Origin: a virus
Strand: one strand, 5' to 3'
IMG/VR virus record: IMGVR_UViG_3300026512_000032
Coordinates: 1 to 40,097 of that record
DNA length: 40,097 nt
Position numbers and translations under genes: made by a program. Of the stretch, positions 30,490 through 37,177 are shown piece after piece. The notes under the pieces were generated by a model. The model ran no database searches, was not told the DNA's origin, and was given only the letters and a program-made list of their open reading frames with translations. The number at the start of each line of letters is the position of its first letter. Position 1 is the stretch's first letter.

Positions 30490-30741
30490 ATGAATTCACA
30501 TGAATTACATGAACTTCTTAACAAAAAGCAACATTTTTTCCAAAAAGCAATAGACGCATTAAATAAAAATGATAAACAAACCGCATATAAATTGTTTAAT
30601 ATAGAACAAGGTTTTAGTCAAAGTATTTCTAAATTATTACATTCTTCTGAATATAATACATATACAAAACCAGATATTGATGCTATTAATGACATAGAAA
30701 CATTATATGAGGATACAAAGGAACAGGAGCAAGAATGGTAA
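30490..30741 (+). CDS. Small helical hypothetical protein
   Basis: An 83-residue protein with a TPR-like or helical-hairpin look (FFQKAIDALNKNDKQTAYKL then FNIEQGFSQSISKLL) and an acidic tail (EDTKEQEQEW). It starts directly after the polymerase N-part stop and overlaps the phosphoesterase gene, so all three share a message. Function unknown. Confidence 0.5.
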   Translation: MNSHELHELLNKKQHFFQKAIDALNKNDKQTAYKLFNIEQGFSQSISKLLHSSEYNTYTKPDIDAINDIETLYEDTKEQEQEW

Positions 30742-31400
30742 TTACATTTATTTCAGATACACATAATAAACATCGTAATATAAAAATGCCAAAATTAGAT
30801 AACAATAGAACAAATGTTATAGTTCATAGTGGTGATTTTTCACATTCTCAAAAGCAATTTGACGATTTTTTATTATGGTATTCTGAACTTCCTGGATATG
30901 ATTACCGTATTCTAATTCCTGGTAACCACGAAACTATGGTAGAAAAAGATCCGGAAATGTTTTTTAGAACCTGTAAAGAACTAAATCTTATAGGTTTAAT
31001 TGACCAAGAAGTAGTGATAAATGGTGTTAAATTTTATGGTTCTCCTTGGACACCAATGTTTTATAATTGGGCATTTATGAAAGAGGATTATTTACTAGAT
31101 ATGTATTGGGACAAAATCCCTAAAGATACTAATGTTTTAATAACACATGGTCCAGCACACGGAATTCTTGATGGTGTTATACATTATGGTGTTGGTGAAT
31201 GTGTAGGTTCATACACATTATCAGATGCTATTGACGGTTTAAAAGAACTAAAAATACATACATTCGGACATATTCATTGTGCAGCTGGTGCATATAAAGA
31301 AAATGGTATTTTAAGAATTAATGCAAGTTCTGTGACAGATAGTTATACATTAACAAAACATGGTCCATATATTATAGATTACAATAATATAAAAATTTAA
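30735..31400 (+). CDS. Calcineurin-like metallophosphoesterase
   Basis: A 221-residue enzyme. Metal-binding motifs appear in canonical order: FISDTH (D8, H10), VHSGDFSH (GD), PGNHE (62-66), ITHGPAHG and FGHIH near the end. This set predicts a two-metal phosphatase, phosphodiesterase or nucleotidase; the substrate cannot be read from sequence. Related small phosphoesterases occur in many phages. It lies inside the split polymerase locus and overlaps the upstream small gene by seven bases. Confidence 0.88.
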   Translation: MVITFISDTHNKHRNIKMPKLDNNRTNVIVHSGDFSHSQKQFDDFLLWYSELPGYDYRILIPGNHETMVEKDPEMFFRTCKELNLIGLIDQEVVINGVKFYGSPWTPMFYNWAFMKEDYLLDMYWDKIPKDTNVLITHGPAHGILDGVIHYGVGECVGSYTLSDAIDGLKELKIHTFGHIHCAAGAYKENGILRINASSVTDSYTLTKHGPYIIDYNNIKI

Positions 31401-31412
31401 CAAATATTGTTA

Positions 31413-31418
31413 TATAAT
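31413..31418 (+). promoter_or_regulatory. Sigma-70-like promoter inside the split polymerase locus
   Basis: TATAAT preceded by ATTGTTA. It gives the polymerase C-part a message of its own, with the 82-residue gene first. Confidence 0.5.
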
Positions 31419-31436
31419 ACAAAATAAAGGAAATAA

Positions 31437-31685
31437 ATGTCAAAAGAATCAGAAAAAATACTTAAAAAAACATTAAAAGAAAAATTGTACGAAGCAAATG
31501 TAATGTTAGAAACACAAAAAGCAAGTTATGATTATAATAGTTATATGCATGGAATGTATAATGGTATGGAATTTATTATTTCTATTATAGAAGAAAGAGA
31601 ACCTATGTTTTTGGAGTCACCAGATGTTTGGAGTGAAGATAAATCAATAAGTGCTTTTCCAACAAAGGAAGATACTAATGAGTAA
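31437..31685 (+). CDS. Hypothetical protein upstream of polymerase C-part
   Basis: An 82-residue helical protein (EKILKKTLKEKLYEANVMLE; YMHGMYNGMEFIISIIEE). Its 3' end overlaps the polymerase C-part start by eight bases, and its coding sequence contains the AAAGGAAG used as the ribosome site for that gene. Function unknown. Confidence 0.5.
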   Translation: MSKESEKILKKTLKEKLYEANVMLETQKASYDYNSYMHGMYNGMEFIISIIEEREPMFLESPDVWSEDKSISAFPTKEDTNE

Positions 31686-32799
31686 AGATGTTTTAGAATA
31701 TACACACGAAGAACTGCTCCAAATGAGTGATGACGAACTTATTGCATTACAAAAAGAAGCAAATAATAAAAATTCACTATTTAATACTTCCCAATTAGTC
31801 CAAAAGTTGCTCATAAATTCACTTTATGGTGCACTAGCAAACCGCTATTTTCCACTATTCAACCAAAATATTGCACGAGCAATTACAGGTAATGGTAGAT
31901 ACTTTATTCAAAAAATGTCAAAATATATAGAAGAAGGTTTACAAGCAATGATTCCTTCTAGGATTCCTTATGTATTCTATAATGATACGGACAGCGGATA
32001 TTTTACTGTAGATAAATTTGTAGAAAAAGCATTTCAAAATAAACCAGATGCTACTAAAATCGATAAAGTAGAATTTTGTGATAAATTTTATAATCAAGTA
32101 GTAGATAAATTTGTACAGAAAAGTATTGACGATTTTGGTAAAGAGTATAATGCTTATAATACAGATGTTATAGGTTCAGAAAGAGAAATCATCGCAGATG
32201 CGGGAGTTTGGACTGCTAAGAAAAAATATTTTGCTCGTGTTATAGATTCAGAAGGTGTTAGATACAAAGAACCTAAGCTTAAAGTTATGGGTCTTGACAT
32301 TATTAGGTCTGGGACACCTACATTTGTTAAGAAAAAACTTAAAGAGTCGCTAGATATTATTTTAGATTCTGATGTCGAATCTATGATAAAATGGAAAGAT
32401 AATGTTAAATTAGAATTTATGAAACAAAATTTGAATGATATTGCTAAAGTACAAGGTGTTTCTAATATTGACTATGAACCAGGTGCTAAAGGTGTTCCTA
32501 TTGGTGCTAGAAGTGTTTTAGTACATAACGAATATATTAAAAAACTTAAAATAGAAAACGAAATACAGTTATTAGATGCAGGAAATAAAGTTAAACTTGC
32601 ATATCTTAAAGAACCAAATATATTTAATTCCAATGTAATTGCTTGGAGTGATGATAAATTTGTGGACATATTAAAAGATTCTAATTGTATTGATTATGAA
32701 TTAAATTTTGAAAAGTTTTTTCTGTCACCATTAGAACTTATGACAAATGCACTAAATTGGAATCTTAGAAAAGAAACTGCTAGTCTCGACGATTGGTAG
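31678..32799 (+). CDS. 43B: DNA polymerase family B, C-terminal part (motifs B and C, thumb)
   Basis: 373 residues completing the split gp43. The frame opens at 31651, but ATG 31678 has a proper AAAGGAAG site and is preferred. After a 40-residue acidic helical lead come motif B, QKLLINSLYGAL (KxxxNSxYG), and motif C, FYNDTDSGYF (DTDS), then the thumb with KKKYFARVIDSEGVRYKEPK and KVMGLDIIRSGTP. The C-terminus ends SLDDW, possibly a clamp-binding peptide as at the T4 gp43 tail. It must pair with the product of 28876-30489 to form an active enzyme. Confidence 0.92.
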   Translation: MSKDVLEYTHEELLQMSDDELIALQKEANNKNSLFNTSQLVQKLLINSLYGALANRYFPLFNQNIARAITGNGRYFIQKMSKYIEEGLQAMIPSRIPYVFYNDTDSGYFTVDKFVEKAFQNKPDATKIDKVEFCDKFYNQVVDKFVQKSIDDFGKEYNAYNTDVIGSEREIIADAGVWTAKKKYFARVIDSEGVRYKEPKLKVMGLDIIRSGTPTFVKKKLKESLDIILDSDVESMIKWKDNVKLEFMKQNLNDIAKVQGVSNIDYEPGAKGVPIGARSVLVHNEYIKKLKIENEIQLLDAGNKVKLAYLKEPNIFNSNVIAWSDDKFVDILKDSNCIDYELNFEKFFLSPLELMTNALNWNLRKETASLDDW

Positions 32800-32838
32800 G
32801 TTTTAGTATATTTAAGTTACTTTTAATATACTTTTAGT

Positions 32839-32844
32839 TATAAT
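32839..32844 (+). promoter_or_regulatory. Sigma-70-like promoter
   Basis: TATAAT preceded by TTTAAGTTACTTTTAATATAC, a near copy of the tmRNA promoter region. Confidence 0.6.
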
Positions 32845-32869
32845 ATATAAACATTAAAAGGAACATACA

Positions 32870-33043
32870 ATGAAAAACAAAAAATTTAAACTTACAGGTA
32901 ATACAGTAGTTACAGTCGGATCAAATGGTAAAGAGCAATTTTTAATAGACAATATTTCACCAAATGGTATTAATGTTCAAGCTCAAGCAGAAAATGGTGT
33001 TGATGTTATAGAGTTTATTTCGTGGGATCAGGTTACTAGATAA
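32870..33043 (+). CDS. Small hypothetical protein
   Basis: A 57-residue beta-rich product (KFKLTGNTVVTVGSNGKEQF; VDVIEFISWDQVTR) beginning after AAAAGGAACATACA. Its stop overlaps the next start as TAATG. The look is of a small barrel-like domain; no family is named. Confidence 0.5.
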   Translation: MKNKKFKLTGNTVVTVGSNGKEQFLIDNISPNGINVQAQAENGVDVIEFISWDQVTR

Positions 33044-33207
33044 TGACAAATTATACTATAAAAATTAATGATAAAGAGTACACAAAAGAAGAACTTATTA
33101 ATGAAGTTATTAAGCAAATGGAATGTCTTCCGGAAGGTACTTACAAAAATACGCCAGATGATTTGGACAATTTTTATACAAATTATAGTTTTAAAAAGAT
33201 TAAATAA
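33043..33207 (+). CDS. Small hypothetical protein
   Basis: A 54-residue product (MTNYTIKINDKEYTKEELIN, then CLPEGTYKNTPDDLDNFYTN) coupled by overlap to the previous gene and 12 nt upstream of the gp62-like gene. The shared message supports a real gene; no family is recognised. Confidence 0.45.
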   Translation: MTNYTIKINDKEYTKEELINEVIKQMECLPEGTYKNTPDDLDNFYTNYSFKKIK

Positions 33208-33219
33208 CAAAGGATACAA

Positions 33220-33600
33220 ATGGCAAAAGAAAATTCATTCAACTTAATATTCAAAGTGTTAAAAGGTGGTCCAATACCACCGGATGCTTCACTTGAACAA
33301 ATACCATCTTTTATGTTTTGTCGTTATTTAGGAACACACCCATATACAATAGGTGCTGCAAACGAGTTTAATAAATATCATAAAGAAATACCAATGTCAA
33401 ATCAATACAAAATGATTGCACAAATATTTGCTAAAAAAGGTATTTTTCCTAGAATGTTAAAAAAACAACCTAAAGAAGATCACTTAGATGCATTATGTAA
33501 ACATTATAAAATTTCCCGTGAAAAGGCAAAAGAATACAGAACATTTCTAACAGATGATGAGTTTAAAGCTATTGAAAAAATGTATGAAATTAAAGGGTAA
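33220..33600 (+). CDS. 62: Clamp loader small subunit, gp62-like
   Basis: A 126-residue protein matching the short gp62 form found in many T4-like phages: IPSFMFCRYLGTHPYTIGAA with NEFNKYHKEIP and NQYKMIAQIFAKK, then a C-terminal YKISREKAKEYRTFLTDDEF. In T4, gp62 forms the clamp loader with four gp44 subunits and loads gp45. The partner gp44 gene is about 6 kb upstream rather than adjacent. The assignment rests on the conserved NxFNxY and KAKEY patterns. Confidence 0.72.
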   Translation: MAKENSFNLIFKVLKGGPIPPDASLEQIPSFMFCRYLGTHPYTIGAANEFNKYHKEIPMSNQYKMIAQIFAKKGIFPRMLKKQPKEDHLDALCKHYKISREKAKEYRTFLTDDEFKAIEKMYEIKG

Positions 33601-33603
33601 CCA

Positions 33604-34116
33604 ATGAAATTTTATACGGGTATAGGCTCACGAAATATTCCATCAGAAATATCCTACAAAATGGAAAAAATTGCAAGTAAATTATCAGAATTAGGATATA
33701 CATTAAGAAGTGGTGGCGCAGATGGAGCGGATACTGCTTTTGAAAATGGCGCTACTCTTAAAGAAATTTACCTGCCGTGGAAAGGATTTAATAATAACGA
33801 TAGTGTTAAATATAATATTTCTTATGCTGCACTAGAATTAGCAAGTGAATTACACCCAGGGTGGAAACACTTAACACCTGGTGCTAGAAAATTGATGGCA
33901 CGAAATTGTTATCAAGTTCTTGGTGAAGATTTAAAAACACCCTCGGATTTTGTTGTATGCTGGACTCCAGATGGGTGTGAAAATCATGCTGATAGAAAAC
34001 AAAAAACAGGTGGTACAGGACAAGCAATATCATTAGCCGATCAAAGAAATATAAAAGTGTATAATATTTTTAATAAAAATTCCTTAAATGACTTAGAAAA
34101 TTATTTAGAAAATTAG
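33604..34116 (+). CDS. SLOG-family (DprA/LOG-like) nucleotide-binding protein
   Basis: A 170-residue Rossmann-like protein. TGIGSRNIPSEISYKMEK (5-22) and the phosphate-binding loop LRSGGADGADTAFENGA (34-50) are followed by IYLPWKGFNNND, HPGWKHL, ARNCYQVLGEDLKTPSDFVV and GGTGQAISLA. This is a widespread phage family of the SLOG superfamily, whose members bind nucleotides or nucleotide-derived signals. In defence systems SLOG domains sense NAD-derived messengers, so a phage version might bind such a signal; this is only an inference. It follows the gp62-like gene by 3 nt. Confidence 0.75.
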   Translation: MKFYTGIGSRNIPSEISYKMEKIASKLSELGYTLRSGGADGADTAFENGATLKEIYLPWKGFNNNDSVKYNISYAALELASELHPGWKHLTPGARKLMARNCYQVLGEDLKTPSDFVVCWTPDGCENHADRKQKTGGTGQAISLADQRNIKVYNIFNKNSLNDLENYLEN

Positions 34117-34137
34117 ATAGATTAAGTAAATAAATAG

Positions 34138-34143
34138 TATAAT
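34138..34143 (+). promoter_or_regulatory. Sigma-70-like promoter of the DHH gene
   Basis: TATAAT in AATAGTATAATTACAAAT, followed by AAAGGAAAC and the TTG start. Confidence 0.5.
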
Positions 34144-34161
34144 TACAAATAAAGGAAACAC

Positions 34162-35124
34162 TTGAATCAACTTAAAAAAGAAATAGTACACTTTACTCAC
34201 ACAGATGCTGATGCGTTAGGATGTGCATTAGTTTTAGATTATGCAACTCCAAATACTAAAAAAATAACATACCATACAAACTACCAAAATATTAGAGAAA
34301 AAACACAAGAAGTTCTGGATTATATACATCAATATTCGCCATCGTTGTTAGTAATATCTGATATTAGTTTTGCTAGCGAAAAACACGAACTCTTATTATT
34401 GCAAGAAATTAATAATAAAACAGATACTAAAGTTATTCTTTTCGAACACCATGAATATGATGAAGGATTTTTTAACGATATTACTATAAATTATATACAC
34501 GATAAAAGTAAATGTGCTACTCTTATAATGAGAGATTATTTTAAAGTAGAAAACAAACACCTAAATAATTTATGCCAAATTATAAACTCTTTTGACATAT
34601 GGCAAGAACATAATCCATTATTTCCGGTAGGTTTAGGATTTGATAATTGGTTTTGGAACGAACATAAATCAAAAAACAAAAGTATCGAACAAATTGCACA
34701 CGAAATTGCAGAAAATGGATACACATTACCAAAAGATTTCAAAAATTACTTCCAAGAGTACACAAAAGCATTTACAAATAAATTACAAAATCTTAAAGAT
34801 AGACAGTTATTTATTGATGATGGGTTTATTGCTTTAGTATTTACAGACGAGTATTTTAATGAAGCGTTACACGAATCATTTTCTAAAAATGGAAATAAAG
34901 TAGCACTAATTGTAAATTCATACGGAATTATTCGTATTAGATTTAGTACTGTAGAACCTTTGAGTATAGACACAAAGGAAAAAATTAAGATTGGAATTTT
35001 AGGTAAGTTAGGTCATGGACATCTTAATGCATTTTCAATAAAAATTGATAACTCAAATTTTGAGAAAATAATGGCAAAAGTTCAAGAACTTACTGCTATT
35101 ATTAATAAACACAAACCACAATAA
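34162..35124 (+). CDS. DHH-family phosphoesterase
   Basis: A 320-residue protein; the TTG start at 34162 follows AAAGGAAACAC. Metal-binding motifs of the DHH superfamily are present: FTHTDADALGCALVLD (D15, D17), VISDISFA with the second Asp, and LFEHHEYDEG in place of the DHH triplet. The C-terminal DHHA1-like domain has an altered GKLGHGHLNAFSI glycine motif. Family members cut oligonucleotides, pAp or cyclic dinucleotides. Here it could recycle nucleotides from degraded RNA/DNA or remove a signalling nucleotide. The SLOG gene lies just upstream. Confidence 0.78.
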   Translation: MNQLKKEIVHFTHTDADALGCALVLDYATPNTKKITYHTNYQNIREKTQEVLDYIHQYSPSLLVISDISFASEKHELLLLQEINNKTDTKVILFEHHEYDEGFFNDITINYIHDKSKCATLIMRDYFKVENKHLNNLCQIINSFDIWQEHNPLFPVGLGFDNWFWNEHKSKNKSIEQIAHEIAENGYTLPKDFKNYFQEYTKAFTNKLQNLKDRQLFIDDGFIALVFTDEYFNEALHESFSKNGNKVALIVNSYGIIRIRFSTVEPLSIDTKEKIKIGILGKLGHGHLNAFSIKIDNSNFEKIMAKVQELTAIINKHKPQ

Positions 35125-35143
35125 AATATAAAAGGAAAAAAAT

Positions 35144-35344
35144 ATGAAATTAGAAGAATATATAGACGGAGCTAGACGAACAGAAAGTTCATTATTACCA
35201 CTATCAGATAGTGTTGTTGAGTTAGGTTTAACTAACAGAATGTATCATGGTATTGTAGGTATTTGTACAGAGATGGGTGAAATTGTTGAAGCATATGAAA
35301 GAGATAATGTAGACTTTATTAATGTTGCTGAAGAAAATACATGA
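35144..35344 (+). pseudogene. MazG-like nucleotide pyrophosphohydrolase, C-terminally truncated
   Basis: 66 residues, starting after AAAGGAAAAAAAT. GIVGICTEMGEIVEAYERDN with VDFINVAEEN follows the MazG-like pattern (GxxxExGEixeAxxxx...DxxnvxEExGDixWY) but stops right after the second Glu pair, so the last helices with the ExxD metal ligands are lost. The break coincides with the 5' flank of an HNH homing endonuclease, and no continuation is found in any frame downstream. It was probably truncated by the insertion. It could still fold as part of a larger oligomer, but activity is unlikely. An intact MazG-like gene follows the HEG. Confidence 0.6.
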
Positions 35345-35520
35345 ACATAATAGTAAATATGTCGTCACTCATCATAACAGACCAGATAAACATAAGAAAG
35401 GAACTTAAACCTCATATAATTAAGTTCCTTTCGGAAGTGTTACTTGTTGTAACATTTAATCAAAAGGTAGACGATATTTTACGGAAATACAATATTCTGG
35501 AGTATAAACTTTATAAATAA
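35341..35520 (+). CDS. Small ORF between truncated MazG and HEG
   Basis: A 59-codon frame whose ATG overlaps the truncated gene's TGA (ATGA) and whose TAA lies in the late box just before the HEG leader. The peptide (MNIIVNMSSLIITDQINIRK at the start, NILEYKLYK at the end) matches nothing known. It contains a 12-bp hairpin at 35397-35431. A similar ATGA-overlapping ORF precedes the third HEG. It may be a remnant, part of the mobile cassette, or non-coding. Confidence 0.35.
   Translation: MNIIVNMSSLIITDQINIRKELKPHIIKFLSEVLLVVTFNQKVDDILRKYNILEYKLYK
35397..35431. terminator. Strong terminator-like hairpin upstream of the second HEG
   Basis: AAAGGAACTTAA pairs perfectly with TTAAGTTCCTTT (12 bp, 11-nt loop). 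It could stop transcripts from the DHH/MazG operon before the HEG, making the late promoter at 35512 the main source of HEG message. The U tract is short. Confidence 0.5.
35512..35519 (+). promoter_or_regulatory. Late promoter of the second HEG
   Basis: TATAAATA. With the T4 late geometry (box at -13 to -6), +1 falls on 35525, the first base of the leader's outer stem. Confidence 0.7.
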
Positions 35521-35524
35521 TGTA

Positions 35525-35604
35525 TATAAGAGTGAAAACTGTTATGATATACTCTATCAGGTCTATATCATACCAGTTTTCAGACCTGATAATCAACTCT
35601 TATA
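35525..35604 (+). ncRNA. Pseudoknotted leader RNA of the second HEG (copy 2)
   Basis: P0 pairs 35525-35533 with 35596-35604 (TATAAGAGT/ACTCTTATA). P1 pairs 35534-35541 with 35574-35581 (GAAAACTG/CAGTTTTC). P2 pairs 35543-35551 with 35564-35572 (TATGATATA/TATATCATA). Loop bases 35555-35564 (TATCAGGTCT) pair with 35582-35591 (AGACCTGATA), which lies after the P1 3' strand, creating an H-type pseudoknot within P0. All helices are perfect; one base is shared by P2 and the pseudoknot helix. TATAAATT/AATTTATA just downstream can form an A/U hairpin competing with P0 next to the ribosome site. Confidence 0.85.
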
Positions 35605-35629
35605 AATTAAAATTTATAGGAGTCTACCA

Positions 35630-36622
35630 ATGACTTTACATACACAAATACTTCAAGAGTTTTTAAACTCAAATATCAAAATTATATCACTAGATAAATT
35701 AAAAGAATACATAAACTTCTGTATTGATAAAAATCAATTAAAAAGAATAAAAGGTAAAACTTCTTATCATCATATACTACCAAATGCATTATTTTCAGAA
35801 TATTCAAACTTAAAAAATAATCCGTGGAACGGGTCTTATTTGATGTATTCGGATCACTACTATGCACATTGGTTAATAACTGAAGCAATTAATGATTACG
35901 GTCAGTTATTTGCGTTCTGTAAAATGCATAATTGTGATATAGAACTAGGCAGAATTCGAGAATGCGATCTTATAACTAATAACAAGTTTCAAGAAAAAAT
36001 GGAAGATAGAAAACATAAACAACATCAATGGTGTGAAAATAATCAGGAAAAGGTGGCTATCACTATTAATAAACACAAAAAAACCATAAATTCAAAAGAA
36101 TGGAAAGAAACTGTTGGCAAGGAAAGTACATTAAAAAGACTAGAAACAATAAATTCAAAAGAGTGGAAAGAAACTGTTGGTACATTAAAAAACATTTCTC
36201 ATTCTAATACTCTAAATTCAAAAGAATGGAAGGAGTCTAAAGGTATTATAAAATCAAAGAAAATTAGTACAAAATTCAATTCAAAAGAATGGAAAGAAAC
36301 AAAAGGTAAAGAAGCAGCGGCGAAGCGACACAATACAGTAAATTCAAAAGAATGGAAAGAAACAGTTGGTAAAGAAGCTAAGAGGAAAGCAATAGAAACT
36401 AAAAATTCTAATAGTATTAAAAAATTTGGAATATATGATGTTTATATAAACACTACTAAAATATACACTAATCTAACCAAAAATAAAGTGCTTGAAATAC
36501 AATCTTCTTTATTTAAAACGACTGCAACATTTCCGCTAGGATATACTAGAATGTCTAAATTAGGTTTGAATCGCACTAAAAAACTTAATTTAATGGGCGC
36601 GTATGTTATAAAAGTTAAGTAA
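35630..36622 (+). CDS. HNH homing endonuclease with 21-residue repeats
   Basis: A 330-residue free-standing homing endonuclease. The HNH-type site reads YHHILPNALFSEYSNL (46-61), NPWNGSYLMYSDHYYAHWLI (64-83), with H47/H48, N67, H76 and H80 as likely active-site residues. Residues 154-263 are a repeat array: NSKEWKE recurs at 154, 175, 196, 217 and 238, exactly 21 residues apart, with a degenerate NSNSIKK at 259. Such repeats probably lie along DNA for site recognition. The C-terminal 70 residues resemble a small DNA-binding domain and end IKVK. It sits between truncated and intact MazG-like genes. Leader RNA and a late promoter precede it. Confidence 0.85.
   Translation: MTLHTQILQEFLNSNIKIISLDKLKEYINFCIDKNQLKRIKGKTSYHHILPNALFSEYSNLKNNPWNGSYLMYSDHYYAHWLITEAINDYGQLFAFCKMHNCDIELGRIRECDLITNNKFQEKMEDRKHKQHQWCENNQEKVAITINKHKKTINSKEWKETVGKESTLKRLETINSKEWKETVGTLKNISHSNTLNSKEWKESKGIIKSKKISTKFNSKEWKETKGKEAAAKRHNTVNSKEWKETVGKEAKRKAIETKNSNSIKKFGIYDVYINTTKIYTNLTKNKVLEIQSSLFKTTATFPLGYTRMSKLGLNRTKKLNLMGAYVIKVK
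36089..36403 (+). repeat. Five 63-bp coding repeats in the HEG
   Basis: Five units of 63 bp, each starting with AATTCAAAAGAATGGAAAGA or a close variant and encoding NSKEWKE plus 14 variable residues. The first part of each unit is nearly identical at DNA level while the second varies, as expected if the variable part specifies different DNA contacts. Confidence 0.9.
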
Positions 36623-36630
36623 AAAAGTAG

Positions 36631-36636
36631 TATAAT
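36631..36636 (+). promoter_or_regulatory. Promoter directly after the second HEG
   Basis: TATAAT in AAAAAAGTAGTATAATTAAT, 9 nt after the HEG stop. The third HEG is followed by the same arrangement, so the promoter may belong to the mobile cassette's 3' end. Confidence 0.55.
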
Positions 36637-36657
36637 TAATATATAAAAAGGATAAAA

Positions 36658-37122
36658 ATGGCAAATACAGCATTTAAAGAAATTAAAAAATGGAATGACG
36701 AAAGAGGGTTGATAAATAAAGGATTTGATTTAAAAAATGAAATATCATTTATTGTTGAAGAATTAATAGAAGCGTCAAGTAACATGGAAAGTAAAAAGGC
36801 TAGAAAATGGTCCAAATGGATTACAAAAATTATATTATTTGTACCGGGTGTAAACAGTATTAAAGAAAACATGGTAGATGCTTTTGCAGATATTATTGTT
36901 TTTGCTACTGGTGCTATTTACAAACTAGGATATGACACAGATAAGGTTATGATTGAAGTTCAAAATGAATTAAATGACCGCACTGGTACGCTTATTGATG
37001 GTAAATTTGTTAAGGATAAAAAAATCAATCCTTATAAAGCAAATTTTAATATATGTAAAATAGATGATGCAGAAGTTCGTGATCTTAAAACTGAAAGAGT
37101 AGAGTTAGAAAAATTGGTATAA
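36658..37122 (+). CDS. MazG-like nucleotide pyrophosphohydrolase
   Basis: A 154-residue all-alpha NTP pyrophosphohydrolase-like protein. ISFIVEELIEASSNMESKKA (30-49) carries the first metal-binding EExxE-type motif, and ENMVDAFADIIVFATGAIYK (about 76-95) the second (ExxxDAxxD). The C-terminal 55 residues (ELNDRTGTLIDGKFVKDKKI) are typical of phage members. It hydrolyses non-canonical or excess NTPs to NMP and pyrophosphate, and in phages may also act on alarmones. It starts after its own promoter downstream of the HEG and is not a continuation of the truncated gene upstream, since it has a complete set of motifs. Confidence 0.8.
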   Translation: MANTAFKEIKKWNDERGLINKGFDLKNEISFIVEELIEASSNMESKKARKWSKWITKIILFVPGVNSIKENMVDAFADIIVFATGAIYKLGYDTDKVMIEVQNELNDRTGTLIDGKFVKDKKINPYKANFNICKIDDAEVRDLKTERVELEKLV

Positions 37123-37153
37123 TTTTTAAGTATTATATTAAGTATTATTACAA

Positions 37154-37159
37154 TATAAT
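37154..37159 (+). promoter_or_regulatory. Promoter of the helicase N-part
   Basis: TATAAT in ACAATATAATACAAAAC, preceded by repeated TTAAGTATTAT tracts. Confidence 0.5.
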
Positions 37160-37177
37160 ACAAAACAAAGGAAATAA

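Noticed and set aside
30487-31680. Split intein at the DNA polymerase break
   Set aside because: The N-part ends KNRGV with no Cys/Ser-led intein block and the C-part begins with an acidic helical segment, with no terminal His-Asn before Ser, Thr or Cys.
35601-35618. RBS-sequestering hairpin like those of T4 I-TevI and mobE
   Set aside because: The TATAAATT/AATTTATA stem is all A/U with a very small loop and leaves AGGAG free; it is weak evidence for masking, so it is mentioned only as a competitor of P0.
35525-36622. Group I intron carrying the HEG
   Set aside because: No P/Q/R/S core elements were seen, and the flanking coding sequences do not join into one reading frame: the truncated MazG frame has no matching 3' exon.
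36658-37122. C-terminal half of the truncated MazG-like gene
   Set aside because: It has its own promoter, start codon and a full set of MazG motifs, so it is a complete separate gene.
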